From SLRI01 sp942491185 (GTDB lineage: Bacteria > Pseudomonadota > Alphaproteobacteria > Geminicoccales > Geminicoccaceae), in contig CALOAB010000021.1 in NCBI GenBank assembly GCA_942491185.1, positions 310,001 through 374,000 of the forward strand: a stretch of DNA of 64,000 nucleotides, written 5' to 3'. The notes beneath the pieces were generated by a model, which was given only the letters and a program-made list of their open reading frames with translations, searched no databases and was not told where the DNA came from. Position 1 is the first letter of the stretch. Every line of letters begins with the position of its first letter. Both the position numbers and the translations under genes were made by a program. Below are positions 38,319 through 47,696 of this stretch, piece after piece.

Positions 38319-39341
38319 ATGGGCGAAACTGACGCAACACCCGTTGCTGTCGAGGTCTGTCGCGGTGATCGCGTTGAAAGCCGTCACCGGGTCGCCGTGG
38401 TGATCGCCGATGCCGCGGGTGGCATCAAGATGGCGCGCGGCGATCCCACCCTTCGTGTCTTTCCCCGCTCGGCGGTGAAGCCCATCCAGGCGATCCCGCT
38501 GATCGAAAGCGGTGCCGCCGATGCGCTGCAGCTCGATGCGATCGAGCTGGCGCTGGCCTGCGCCTCGCACGGCGGCGAGCCGGGCCATACCGAGGTCGTG
38601 ACCGCTTGGCTCGGCCGGCTGGGCCTCGGGCCCGACGACCTCGCCTGCGGGCCGCAGCTGCCATCGCACAAGCCCACGTCCGCCGCGATGCAGCGGCGCG
38701 GTGATACGCCGACCCGGGTGCACAACAACTGCTCCGGCAAGCACTCGGGCATGCTGAGCACGGCCGTCCATCTGGGCGAGCCCGTGGCCGGCTACGAGCG
38801 TCCCGAGCATCCGGTCCAGATGCGCATTCGTGACGTGCTCGAAGCCATGGCCGGCGAGACGATGCCCGAGCCGCCCGGCATCGACGGCTGCGGCATCCCC
38901 GCCTGGACCGTCTCGCTCGAAGGCCTGGCGCGGATGGCTGCCCGCTTTGCCGATCCGTCCGATCTGGAGCCAGCGCGGCGCGCCGCGATCCACCGTCTCG
39001 GTGCGGCGATGCGGGCTGAGCCCTGGTATGTCGCGGGCACCGGCCGGCTGTGCACGGCGTTGATGCAGGCTGCCCCGTCGGTGCTCGCCAAGACCGGAGC
39101 GGAAGGCGTGTTCTGGGCGGCCTTGCCCGAGCGCGGGCTCGGCATCGGGCTCAAGGCCGAGGATGGCGCCACCCGTGCTGCCGAGACAGCACTGATCGCC
39201 ACGCTTGTCGCCCTCGAGGCGCTGGACGACCAGGCGCTGGCAGCGCTTGCCGATTTCGCCCGGCCCAAGTTGCGCAACCGTGCCGGCGATGTGGTGGGCG
39301 AGATCCGCCCGGCAGCCGGCTGGCCGGCAAGCCGTTCGTGA
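38319..39341 (+). CDS. L-asparaginase of the Rhizobium etli type (AnsA/ReAV-like)
   Basis: Amidohydrolase converting L-asparagine to aspartate and ammonia, of the class unrelated to E. coli AnsA/AnsB. Residues corresponding to those established in the R. etli enzyme ReAV are present: S51 and K54 (PRSAVKPIQA), S83 (CASHGGEPGH), and the zinc-site trio C138, K141 (NCSGKHSGM) and C191 (DGCGIPA). 340 residues. It precedes rnhB by 16 nt on the same strand. Confidence 0.9.
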   Translation: MGETDATPVAVEVCRGDRVESRHRVAVVIADAAGGIKMARGDPTLRVFPRSAVKPIQAIPLIESGAADALQLDAIELALACASHGGEPGHTEVVTAWLGRLGLGPDDLACGPQLPSHKPTSAAMQRRGDTPTRVHNNCSGKHSGMLSTAVHLGEPVAGYERPEHPVQMRIRDVLEAMAGETMPEPPGIDGCGIPAWTVSLEGLARMAARFADPSDLEPARRAAIHRLGAAMRAEPWYVAGTGRLCTALMQAAPSVLAKTGAEGVFWAALPERGLGIGLKAEDGATRAAETALIATLVALEALDDQALAALADFARPKLRNRAGDVVGEIRPAAGWPASRS

Positions 39342-39357
39342 CGGTCTGACTGGCCAG

Positions 39358-39951
39358 ATGATTCGCATTGGCATCGACGAAGTCGGTCGCGGGCCCCTGG
39401 CCGGGCCGGTTCTGGCGGCTGCCGTGCATCTGCCCGAACCGATCGAGGGGATCACCGATTCGAAGAAGCTCACACAGCCGCGCCGCGAGATGCTGGCGCT
39501 GCTCATCCGCGAGCGCGCAATCTGGGCCCTGGGCGCCGCGTCGGTGGCCGAGATCGATCGGCTGAACATCCTGGCCGCCAGCCATCTCGCGATGCGCCGG
39601 GCCTTTGCCCGCTTGCGGTCGCAGATCGGCGCACAGCGCCTCGAGGTCCTGGTCGACGGTCACCTCGATCCGCAACTCGGGCAGAAGGTGCAGTGCATCG
39701 TCAGGGGTGATGCGCTGATTGCCGAGATCGGTGCGGCCTCGATCATCGCCAAGGTCGCCCGCGACCGGTTGCTCGCTCGGCTGGGTGCCCGGCATCCTGC
39801 TTATGGCTTCGAGCGGCATGCCGGCTACCCGACCGCGATGCATCGAGCCGCACTTGTCCGACAGGGTGCTTGCGCGCACCACCGCCGGAGCTTCGCGCCG
39901 GTCCGCGCGGCGCTGGCGTCGGCGGCAGCGAGCGCCACCCTGGCTCAATAG
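39358..39951 (+). CDS. rnhB: Ribonuclease HII
   Basis: Removes ribonucleotides from DNA and RNA-DNA hybrids. D7 and E8 of IGIDEVGRGPLAGPV, the TDSKKLT segment, VLVDGHLD and AASIIAKVARDR are family signatures. From ATG 39358 the length is 197, normal. The open frame begins earlier only because the upstream gene is open in this frame. Its last 7 bases overlap the convergent hypothetical gene. Confidence 0.95.
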   Translation: MIRIGIDEVGRGPLAGPVLAAAVHLPEPIEGITDSKKLTQPRREMLALLIRERAIWALGAASVAEIDRLNILAASHLAMRRAFARLRSQIGAQRLEVLVDGHLDPQLGQKVQCIVRGDALIAEIGAASIIAKVARDRLLARLGARHPAYGFERHAGYPTAMHRAALVRQGACAHHRRSFAPVRAALASAAASATLAQ

Positions 39952-40475
39952 CCGAGCATCGCCGTCCAAAAGGCGTCGCGCGCCATGAAGCTCTCCGCCG
40001 AATCGTTGGGATAGACCGCGAGGTAGAGAAAGGCGAAGCCCGGCAGGGTCGTCATCTCCGTCTGCAGGCTGGCGAAGCCGCCCTCGCGCACCCAGTCGAC
40101 CGCCGCGTCTTGATGCTCGGTTTCCCGCGACAGCAGCAGCACCAGCGCATGATGCGGGCAATCGGCCCTGCCGCTCTCCTCGAGCAGGATCAGCACCGAT
40201 GTCATCACGGCACTGCACATGGTGGTGTATTCGAGGATCGCGTGGCTGGTCGCCAGCGTGTAGGGCTGGCGGTTGATGACGGCCGTGATCTCGTCGTTGG
40301 AGAGCAGCCGCCGTGCCTCGCCCCAGATGAAGTCGTCCATCAGCCGAACCCGATCGGACCACGGCAGGAATTGCAGCCGCGTCGAGAGCCGCCGCGCATA
40401 GCCGGCAGCGGCGCGCCAGCCGTTCGGCACCTGGTCCTTGAGAAACGCCTCGCACGTCAATGCCGGCCTCACCAT
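39945..40475 (-). CDS. Hypothetical protein
   Basis: 176 residues from ATG 40475, which follows CAGGGG; longer starts up to 40628 are possible but add a low-complexity Arg/Gly stretch. Soluble, with no signal peptide. Segments such as YARRLSTRLQFLPWSDRVRLM, EYTTMCSAVMTSVLILLEESG and SRETEHQDAAVDWVREGGF look like an alpha-helical globular domain. I do not recognise a family. It is convergent with rnhB. Confidence 0.65.
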   Translation of the reverse strand: MVRPALTCEAFLKDQVPNGWRAAAGYARRLSTRLQFLPWSDRVRLMDDFIWGEARRLLSNDEITAVINRQPYTLATSHAILEYTTMCSAVMTSVLILLEESGRADCPHHALVLLLSRETEHQDAAVDWVREGGFASLQTEMTTLPGFAFLYLAVYPNDSAESFMARDAFWTAMLGY

Positions 40476-40839
40476 CTGGCTCGGCCCCTGATCACGTTTC
40501 CCGATCGCGCTCTTGGCGATACCGGCATGCCTGCCTGCTGCCGCGCGCCACATGACCCTTGCCCGACCGCCTGGATCGACCTCATGACTGCCCCTTTTCG
40601 CTCCGGAGCCGCCGCCTCGGCCCCGCATGCCCTGGATGCCGTCCCCACGGCATCGTGTCGCTCGTGCGAACCTGCTCGGCGCAGTTCCGCTGCCGCCGAG
40701 GACCGACGCTGCTCGACCGGCGCCGGTTCCTCGTCGATACTGGCGCTCATGACGATGTCTGAGAGCGCTTGTTGTCCCGATTACCGATGATAGAAAATAC
40801 GAGGATCATGGCAACAAGAATTTCAACCATAGGTTGCTG
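40476..40839. other. 364-base intergenic stretch
   Basis: Lies between the divergent hypothetical gene and mutS. Small open frames on both strands have no recognisable product or ribosome-binding site. The last 80 bases (from about 40770) are clearly more AT-rich than the surroundings and probably hold the mutS promoter, but I could not define a convincing -10/-35 pair. Confidence 0.5.
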
Positions 40840-43537
40840 ATGCCGGTATCTGAGAGAACCCGGTCGGGAAGCCCCGCGGCGGCAGCTGCGACGCTGCCGG
40901 GCGACCGGGTGAGTCCGATGATTGCCCAGTACCAGGCGACCAAGGCGGCCCATCCGGGCTCGCTGCTGTTCTTCCGCATGGGCGATTTCTACGAGCTGTT
41001 CTTCGCCGACGCCGAGGCTGCCGCCCCGGCTCTTGACATTGCGCTCACCAAGCGCGGCCAGCATGCCGGCCAGGACATTCCGATGTGCGGCGTGCCGGTG
41101 CATTCGGCGGAGACCTATCTCGAGCGATTGATCAAGGCGGGCTTCAAGGTCGCCATCTGCGAGCAGGTCGAGGACCCGGCCGAAGCCAAGAAGCGCGGCG
41201 CGAAGAGCGTCGTCAAACGCGAGGTGGTGCGCATCGTCACGCCGGGCACGCTCACCGAGGAGAGCTTGCTCGACGCCAAGCGCAACAACTACCTGGCTGC
41301 CATCGCTCGGATCGGTGGCGATGGCGATGCGCGCCACGCCTGCGCCTGGGTCGACATCACCACCGGTGCCTTTCGCACCGAGGCGGCAGGACCTGGGCGA
41401 TCTGGCCCCCCTCCTCGCGAGGCTCGAGCCGGGTGAAGTCCTGGTCGGCCGCAATCTCGCCGAAGATACCGAGCTCGGCCGGTCGCTCGCCGCTTGGCGC
41501 TCCCGCTTCACCGTGCTCGAGCAGCCGGCCTTCGACAGCCTCGCCGCCGGCGACCGGCTGATGCGGCAGTTCGGCGTCAAGACACTGGATGGCTTCGGCC
41601 GCTTCGAGCGGGTCGAGATCGCGGCTGCCGGCGCCATCCTCGATTATCTGGCGCAAACGCAAAAAGGCCTGTTGCCGCGCCTCGACCGGCCGCAGCGTAT
41701 CGAGCCCGAGACCTGCCTGCGCATCGATCCGGCGACCCGGCGCAATCTGGAGCTGCTCGCCAGCCTCGAAGGTCGCCGCCAGGGCTCGCTGCTCGCCACC
41801 ATCGACCGCACGCTCACCGGGGCCGGTGCCCGGCTGCTGGCCGAGCGCCTGGCGGCACCGCTCGCCAGCCTGCCGCCGATCCAGGCCCGGCTCGCCGAGG
41901 TCCAAGGCTTCACCACTGATGCAGCGGCCCGCGATGGCTGCCGCGAGCGGCTCAAGGGCGTGCCCGATATCGCCCGTGCCCTCTCACGACTCGTGCTCGG
42001 CCGTGGCGGCCCGCGCGATCTGCGTGCCCTTGCGAGCGGGCTCGCGGCCGCGCGGACCCTGCAGGCAGGGTTGGAGCGACGCGAGCCGGCGCTGGCGGGG
42101 TTGGCGGCGCGGATCGCCGATACCGGCGCTCTCGTCGATCGGCTCGACACGCTGCTCGAGGCTTCGCCACCACATCTGGCACGTGACGGTGGGTTTATCT
42201 GCGCTGGGGCGATGCCCGAGCTCGACGAGCTCAGGGCGCTCCGCGATCAGGGCCGCCGGCACATCGCAGCACTCGAGACACGTTATCGGGACGAGACCGG
42301 CATCCCGTCCTTGAAGATCCGCCACAACAACATGCTGGGCTTCTTCATCGAGGTGACCGCGACCCACGCCAAGAAGGTGCCGGCTGCGTTCCGCCAGCGG
42401 CAGGGCATGGTCAATGCCAGCCGGTTCGGCACCGATGCCTTGTCCGAGCTGGAGCAGAAGCTCAGCAGCGCTGCCGATCAGGCGCTGCAGCTCGAGCTCG
42501 AGCTGTTCGAGAGCTTGCGCGGCGAGGTGCTGGAAGCGGGCGACGCCATCGCCGCCACCGCCCAGGCGCTGGCCGAGATCGACGTGGCAACGGCCCTGGC
42601 GGTGCTCGCCGTCGAGGCCGACTGGGTAGCACCGGTGCTCACTGACGGGCTCGACTTCGCCATCCAGGGGGCCCGGCATCCGGTGGTCGAGGCGGCGCTG
42701 GCGGCAGAGCGGCAGCGCTTCGTCGCCAATGATTGCCGGCTCGAGGAAGCGGAGCGCCTGTGGCTGCTCACCGGCCCAAACATGGCTGGCAAGAGCACTT
42801 TTTTGCGGCAGAACGCGGTCATCGTCGTTCTGGCGCAGATGGGCAGCTTCGTCCCGGCCAAGGCTGCCCGGCTCGGCCTCGTCGACAAGCTTTTCAGCCG
42901 GGTTGGCGCCGCTGACGATCTGGCGCGCGGCCAATCCACCTTCATGGTCGAGATGGTCGAGACCGCGACCATCTTGAACCAGGCCACCGACCGTAGCTTC
43001 GTCATCCTCGACGAGATCGGCCGCGGCACCGCGACCTATGACGGCCTCTCGCTCGCCTGGGCCGTGGTCGAGCACCTGCACGAGGTCAACCATTGCCGCG
43101 GCCTCTTCGCTACACACTATCATGAGCTGACCGCCCTCTCGGCCACGCTCGACGCGCTCGGCGCCTATACCGTCCGGGTCAAGGAATGGCAGGGCGATGT
43201 GGTCTTCCTGCACGAGGTCGTGGCCGGCACGGCGGACCGATCTTACGGCCTGCACGTGGCCAGGCTCGCCGGCTTGCCGGTGGCCGTCCTCGAACGAGCG
43301 CAGGCCGTGCTGGAGAAGCTGGAGGCCGGGGAGGCCAGGGCGGCACCCGCCGAGATCGCCGACGACCTGCCTCTGTTTCGCGCCGCGAGCCGGCCGCAGA
43401 GCGCACGACCGGCGAGCGTTCCCACCCATCTGACAACGCTTGCCGAGCGGCTGGACCTGGTGCATCCAGATGACCTCTCGCCACGCGCCGCCTTGGAGTT
43501 GCTCTATGAGCTCAAGCGGATCGTCGATACTGGCTAA
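40840..43537 (+). pseudogene. mutS: DNA mismatch repair protein MutS, broken by a frameshift
   Basis: Mismatch-recognition ATPase. The N-terminal domain (MGDFYELFFADAE with the F-x-E mismatch wedge) reads from ATG 40840 to about codon 183 (ITTGAFRTEA). The rest (DLGDLAPLLARLEPGEVLVG onward), including Walker A TGPNMAGKSTFLRQ and Walker B ILDEIGRGTATYDGLSLAW, continues in the next frame to 43537. One extra or two missing bases at about 41383-41390 joins them into a normal protein of about 898 residues. Uncorrected, only a 198-residue N-terminal fragment (to 41436) would be made, giving a mutator phenotype. The remaining sequence is intact, which favours a sequencing indel or very recent mutation. 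Confidence 0.93.
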
Positions 43538-44087
43538 GCGGCCGCAGTGCCGCCGGTCTGCAAAGGTCTATTGGGTCTTGCGCAGCACCGTGCTGCCCCT
43601 CGTGCTCGCTGTGCTGGCGCTTGCGGCCTCACCTTCGGTCAGTGCCGATGAGGCAGCATTCGACCAGACGATCCGCAGACTCGCCGGCGCTTGCGCGCGG
43701 GATGCGTCCAGCGTTTGCGCCGAGCGCTTCTTCGACCTCGCAGACGCCAACGCGGACGGCGTCGCGGACCAGGCTGAGATCGAGCGGCTGAACGCTGACA
43801 TGCGCGTTTGGACCGCTGCCAACGCGCAATCTCTCGATCCTATCGACCTTCGCGCGCTGCAGCTGGGCTTCGTGCTCGTCGACACGATCGGCATCGGCAA
43901 CGGCATGTATCTTTATGACGAGGACGGCGATGGCGCCTTGAGCCTCGAGGAGGCCTCGGCCGACTTCAATCTCGACGACCGCCCCCTGCCGCAGCTCGTC
44001 CAGCAGCGCGAGCTGGTCGACTGGCCATCCGTCCGCCGCCGCTTCGGCGCCACCGCCATGGTCTTCGACTATCTCGACATCCGTTAG
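43506..44087 (+). CDS. Secreted EF-hand calcium-binding protein
   Basis: About 193 residues with a signal peptide (hydrophobic LPLVLAVLALAASPSVSA). Two canonical 12-residue EF loops are visible: DANADGVADQAE and DEDGDGALSLEE. The spacing suggests one two-loop calcium-binding module of calmodulin type in the periplasm or outside. ATG 43506 has GGAG at 43495-43498 and overlaps the mutS end by 32 nt; TTG 43578 would give a shorter, more typical signal peptide. Function unknown. Confidence 0.8.
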   Translation: MSSSGSSILAKRPQCRRSAKVYWVLRSTVLPLVLAVLALAASPSVSADEAAFDQTIRRLAGACARDASSVCAERFFDLADANADGVADQAEIERLNADMRVWTAANAQSLDPIDLRALQLGFVLVDTIGIGNGMYLYDEDGDGALSLEEASADFNLDDRPLPQLVQQRELVDWPSVRRRFGATAMVFDYLDIR

Positions 44088-44409
44088 GCCGCGGCACCGA
44101 TCATCGAACAGCTGTCATCGAGCCTGGTCGTTGGCACTGCACCGCACGCGCTCGACCATGTCGCTCCCTAGCGGCATCACCGAGTGATCGCCGAACCCGT
44201 CCGCCTGGCCCGCGGGCGACGCGGCGCTCATGCCGACACTTGGCGAGCAGTGTTGCTCGATCCGCGTCCCAAGAGCTGCAAGGCCCCAACCGGCCAACAC
44301 CCGAAGCTAGAAGCAGCGCGAAGCTAAAGGCGGCCGGGAGCTGAGAGCGACCTTTGGCCGCTCAAGCCGGCCGCACCGGGCGGATCGCCTCACCAGCCCA
44401 AGCGGCTGC
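44088..44409. other. 322-base intergenic stretch
   Basis: Between two convergent genes (EF-hand and MaoC). I see no gene, promoter or clear terminator. A short direct repeat CGAAGCTA occurs at about 44303-44330. Small minus-strand open frames at 44101-44300 lack any family similarity. Confidence 0.5.
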
Positions 44410-44841
44410 CTAGCTCTCCGCGCGCGCCGGGATTACGAGCTTGGCCTCGCCGATCATGACGTCGTGGCCGGTGACCCGGCAAACGGTGTCCAGGGTCACG
44501 CGCCGCTTCTCCTGCTCGATCTCCCTGACCGTGACGACGGCACGCACCGTCTCGCCGGCACGAACCGGGGCCAGGAACTTCATCGTCTGCGAGAGATAGA
44601 CACAGCCGGCGCCGGGCAGCTTGGTGCCGAGCGCCGTCGAGATGAGGCTGGCGGTGAGCATGCCATGCGCGATCCGTCCCTTGAACGGCGTGGCGCCAGC
44701 GAACTCCTCGTTGAGGTGGACGGGATTGGTATCGCCCGAGACGCCGGCGAACATGAGAATATCCGCGTCGGTGATCGTCTTCGCGAACGAAGCGCTCATC
44801 CCGATCTCCAGGTCTTCGAGCGCATAGCCGTAGTCGGACAT
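44410..44841 (-). CDS. MaoC-like (R)-specific enoyl-CoA hydratase
   Basis: Hot-dog-fold hydratase of the PhaJ/MaoC type. The catalytic D37 and H42 lie in SGDTNPVHLNEEFA, the hydratase-2 motif; GRIAHGMLTASLIS follows. 143 residues, a normal single-domain size. Members hydrate trans-2-enoyl-CoA to (R)-3-hydroxyacyl-CoA, often feeding polyhydroxyalkanoate; no pha genes are present here. Confidence 0.93.
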   Translation of the reverse strand: MSDYGYALEDLEIGMSASFAKTITDADILMFAGVSGDTNPVHLNEEFAGATPFKGRIAHGMLTASLISTALGTKLPGAGCVYLSQTMKFLAPVRAGETVRAVVTVREIEQEKRRVTLDTVCRVTGHDVMIGEAKLVIPARAES

Positions 44842-45114
44842 CGAGCAGCTCCTTGTTGCGGTCCGTTGGACTCCGACCCCGACATGCCGCGCCCCCGGAG
44901 CCGACGGCGCTCACGTTGCCGGGTCGTCATTCCAGCGTTAGTGCACCGCAGCATGCCTTTGACGCCGCGCAGCATCAAGGGACAAACCGCCGCTAGGCCG
45001 ATCGTGATTAGATCATAGCTTGCTAAAGAAAGCGTTGACGACACCTCGGTAGCTCCGCAGATCAGACGCTGAGCGAAGAAGCGGGATTCGGTGGTGAAGC
45101 CCAGAGGAGAAGCG

Positions 45115-45681
45115 ATGCAGGCGCTCGAGGCGATCTTAACGCGGGTGACGGTCCCGCCGGTGAAAATGGCCGAGCCAGCGCCTGACGATGCGGCGCTGAG
45201 CCGCATGCTGGAGGCCGCTGCTGCCGCCCCGGATCACGGCAAATTGTGCCCCTGGCGCTTCCTCGTCATCCGTGGCGCCGGGCGCGAGCACCTGGGCGAA
45301 CTCTTCGTCCAGGGCCTGCTGGTGGAGCGACCGGAGACGAGTGCTGCCGAGATCGAGAAGCAGCGACGCGCACCGTGCAGGGCGCCGCTGATCGTTGTCG
45401 GAATTGCCCGGCTCGATCCTCTTCATCCCAAGATCCCGGCCTGGGAGCAGCAGGCCTCGGCGGCGTGTGCGGTGCACAATCTGCTGCTCGCGGCTCACGC
45501 GATGGGCTTTGCCGGCAAATGGGCGACCGGTGGCAATGCCGCATCCAGCACTGTTCGAGACGGCCTCGGCCTTGCTGCCGACGAGAGCATCATCGGCCTG
45601 CTCTATCTCGGCACGGCTGTGGAGCCGCAGCCCGTTCCATCCCGGCCGACGCCGGCCGCAATCGCCCGAGCCTGGCCATGA
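45115..45681 (+). CDS. Nitroreductase-family protein (YdjA-like)
   Basis: FMN-dependent NAD(P)H oxidoreductase. The 188-residue length and segments AAPDHGKLCPWRFLVIRG and GKWATGGNAA match the small YdjA subgroup. A strong AGAGGAGAAG at 45103-45112 supports ATG 45115 over the in-frame ATG at 45091. Substrate unknown. Its stop overlaps the next gene as ATGA, so the two are probably translated together. Confidence 0.93.
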   Translation: MQALEAILTRVTVPPVKMAEPAPDDAALSRMLEAAAAAPDHGKLCPWRFLVIRGAGREHLGELFVQGLLVERPETSAAEIEKQRRAPCRAPLIVVGIARLDPLHPKIPAWEQQASAACAVHNLLLAAHAMGFAGKWATGGNAASSTVRDGLGLAADESIIGLLYLGTAVEPQPVPSRPTPAAIARAWP

Positions 45682-45947
45682 TCGGTCGCGGGCTCGCGCT
45701 CATCGGGCTCTGCCTCGGGCTTGCCGCTTGCGAGACGGGCCCGACACCAGAGGAGATCCAGGCGTTCGAGCAGGCGGTCTGCGACGAGGCCGGCTTCGAG
45801 CAGGGCAGCGATGCCTTTCGCCTCTGCCTGCAGATGCAGATGACCAATCGCCGGATCGAGGCGCTCGAACGTCGGCTGACCTTCATCGAGCTCGACGTGC
45901 GCACCGGCGTCGGTCTTTACGGTCGATGCAACAACCGCGGCTGCTGA
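45678..45947 (+). CDS. Small lipoprotein, translationally coupled to the nitroreductase
   Basis: 89 residues. MIGRGLALIGLCLGLAAC is a lipoprotein signal with C18 as the acylation site. The mature part is helical and acidic (TPEEIQAFEQAVCDEAGFEQ), then RRIEALERRLTFIEL as a short coiled coil, and ends with cysteines (RCNNRGC). No family recognised. The ATGA overlap with the nitroreductase gene suggests coupling of expression, though a periplasmic lipoprotein and a cytosolic enzyme need not interact. Confidence 0.78.
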   Translation: MIGRGLALIGLCLGLAACETGPTPEEIQAFEQAVCDEAGFEQGSDAFRLCLQMQMTNRRIEALERRLTFIELDVRTGVGLYGRCNNRGC

Positions 45948-45977
45948 AACGAGCTCGGGCGCGTTCGGTGTCGCAGG

Positions 45978-46733
45978 CTAGATGGCCTGGAGAAGGCGCC
46001 GCAGGATTGCTGCCGAGCCCGCCGCCACCTCCTCGACGAAGCGGCCGAAATCGCTCGCCGATTCGGCGCCTGCCAGATCGGAGAGCGCGCGAATGACCAG
46101 ATGCGGAATGGCGAAGGCCTCGGCCACCTGCCCGACGGCACCGCCTTCCATCTCGATCGCCTTGCCACCGAGCTCGGCGAACAACCGCTCGCGCGTGGCC
46201 TCGCAGTTCAAGAACTGATCGCCGGTGAGGATGGTGCCGAAGGTGATCGACGGTGTGCGCTCCTGGCCACCGGCAGCCGCAGCGGAAAGTGGCGGCAGCG
46301 TGAAGCCCTCGAGGCGGCCTCGAACCCGCGCCAGCAGCTCGGCCGGCGGGCGGTAACCCAGCTGGTCGGTCGGGTTGAAGAACGGAATATGGCCGGCTTG
46401 GTAGGTGTGGATGCGCTCCGCCTGCAGGATTCCCGCATCATGCTGCAGCGTCCGCTCGCCGATCACCACATCGCCGACGCCGAGCGCCGGATCGAGGCCG
46501 CCGGCGACGCCCGAGAAGAGGAGGCAGCGGCAGGCGAACCGATCGGCGAGCAGCGTCGCTGTGACGGCCGCGTTGACCTTGCCGACCCCGCCGCCGGCGA
46601 GCACCACGTCATGACCGTCGAGCCCGCCTCGCTGGAAGACGAGCTGCCCGTGCGTCTCTGTCGCCGGCGCCGGGATGGCCGATGCGAGATGCTCCAGCTC
46701 CTGCGGAATGGCGCAGATAATGCCGATGGTCAC
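45978..46733 (-). CDS. mtnN: 5'-methylthioadenosine/S-adenosylhomocysteine nucleosidase
   Basis: Cleaves adenine from MTA and SAH in the methyl cycle and polyamine salvage. Family residues are visible: E12 in ICAIPQELE, the GGGVGKVNAA glycine-rich loop, E194 in AIEMEGGAVGQVAE, and D219 in IRALSDLAG. Length 251, with a short insertion near 145-160 compared with E. coli (232). GTG 46733 is set by AGGAGG eight bases upstream; the open frame reaches far beyond only by chance. Confidence 0.92.
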   Translation of the reverse strand: MTIGIICAIPQELEHLASAIPAPATETHGQLVFQRGGLDGHDVVLAGGGVGKVNAAVTATLLADRFACRCLLFSGVAGGLDPALGVGDVVIGERTLQHDAGILQAERIHTYQAGHIPFFNPTDQLGYRPPAELLARVRGRLEGFTLPPLSAAAAGGQERTPSITFGTILTGDQFLNCEATRERLFAELGGKAIEMEGGAVGQVAEAFAIPHLVIRALSDLAGAESASDFGRFVEEVAAGSAAILRRLLQAI

Positions 46734-46838
46734 GGGTCGCCTCCTCTCGCTCGATCGCGGGCCGCGGGCGGTGCTGCCCTGGCGCTGGCAGTCTGCTACC
46801 CTCACGCGCGAGCAGCCGGTAACCGAAGGAGCCCGCCC

Positions 46839-47693
46839 GTGCAACGTGCCATTGCAGGCCTCGACCACCTGATCATTGGCGTCCACGACCTCGAGGCGGC
46901 CCGTGGCCAATGGGGCCGCCTGGGCTTCAACTCGACGCCGCGGGGCCGTCATGTGGGCTGGGCCACCGCCAATTATTGCGTCATGTTCGAGCGCGATTAC
47001 CTGGAGTTGCTGGGCATCGTCGACCCGAACGCCTTCAGCAACGGCCTCGACGAACGTCTGGCCGAGAACGGGCAGGGGCTGCTCGGCATGGCGCTCGCCA
47101 GCGCCGATCCGGCCGCCACCGCAGCCGCGTGGCAGGCCGCGGGGCTGACCTCGGCAGCTGCCCGGCCGCTCACCCGCCTCTTGGAGAGCGAGACGCCGCC
47201 GCTCGAGCTCGGCTTCACCAATGTCACGATCGACGCTGCCGAAAGTGCCGGGATCAACGTCTTCGCCTGTCATCATTTGACCCCGGAGCCGATGCGTCGG
47301 CCGGCCTGGCTGCGCCACCCGAACGGGGCCGTCGGCGTTGCCGGGGTCACCATCATCGCCGACGATGTCGAGCCGTTGGCGCGGCTCGCCGAGCAGCTGG
47401 TGGGCAGTGCTGCCGTCACCCGAACCGACCGGATCCGGACGGTCCAGACCGGCGGTGCGCCGATCCTGCTGGCGACGCCGGACGATGCCGGCCTGCTGCA
47501 TCCGGCCTTCGATCTGCCGACGAGCGCCCCGAAGCCGCGCCTGGCGGTGCTCGAGATCGCGGTCGCGGATACAACGGTCACAGCGCGCTTTCTGGCGCAG
47601 CAGCAGGTGCCGTTCGTCGCTGAGAAGAGTGACGCCTTGCTGGTCCAGCCGGCCGACGCAACCGGTGTGCACCTCGCCTTCAGCCAGAGCTGA
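46839..47693 (+). CDS. Glyoxalase-like (VOC) domain protein
   Basis: 284 residues. The N-terminal part GLDHLIIGVHDLEAARGQWGRLGF is a classic VOC start, with NYCVMFERDYLELLGI continuing it; the second half repeats the fold (GVAGVTIIADDVEPLARLAEQL). This matches the Glyoxalase_3-type two-module proteins of unknown substrate. GTG 46839 is preceded by AAGGAG at 46826-46831. Divergent from the nucleosidase. Confidence 0.9.
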   Translation: MQRAIAGLDHLIIGVHDLEAARGQWGRLGFNSTPRGRHVGWATANYCVMFERDYLELLGIVDPNAFSNGLDERLAENGQGLLGMALASADPAATAAAWQAAGLTSAAARPLTRLLESETPPLELGFTNVTIDAAESAGINVFACHHLTPEPMRRPAWLRHPNGAVGVAGVTIIADDVEPLARLAEQLVGSAAVTRTDRIRTVQTGGAPILLATPDDAGLLHPAFDLPTSAPKPRLAVLEIAVADTTVTARFLAQQQVPFVAEKSDALLVQPADATGVHLAFSQS

Positions 47694-47696
47694 GCC

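Noticed and set aside
40469..40750. Small minus-strand gene upstream of the hypothetical protein
   Set aside because: Arg/Ala-rich composition, no family, no ribosome-binding site, and it overlaps the better supported gene start.
41315..43537. Independent MutS-like gene lacking the mismatch domain (MutS2-like)
   Set aside because: The preceding fragment supplies exactly the missing N-terminal domain, and the two join with a one-base shift; it has no Smr domain.
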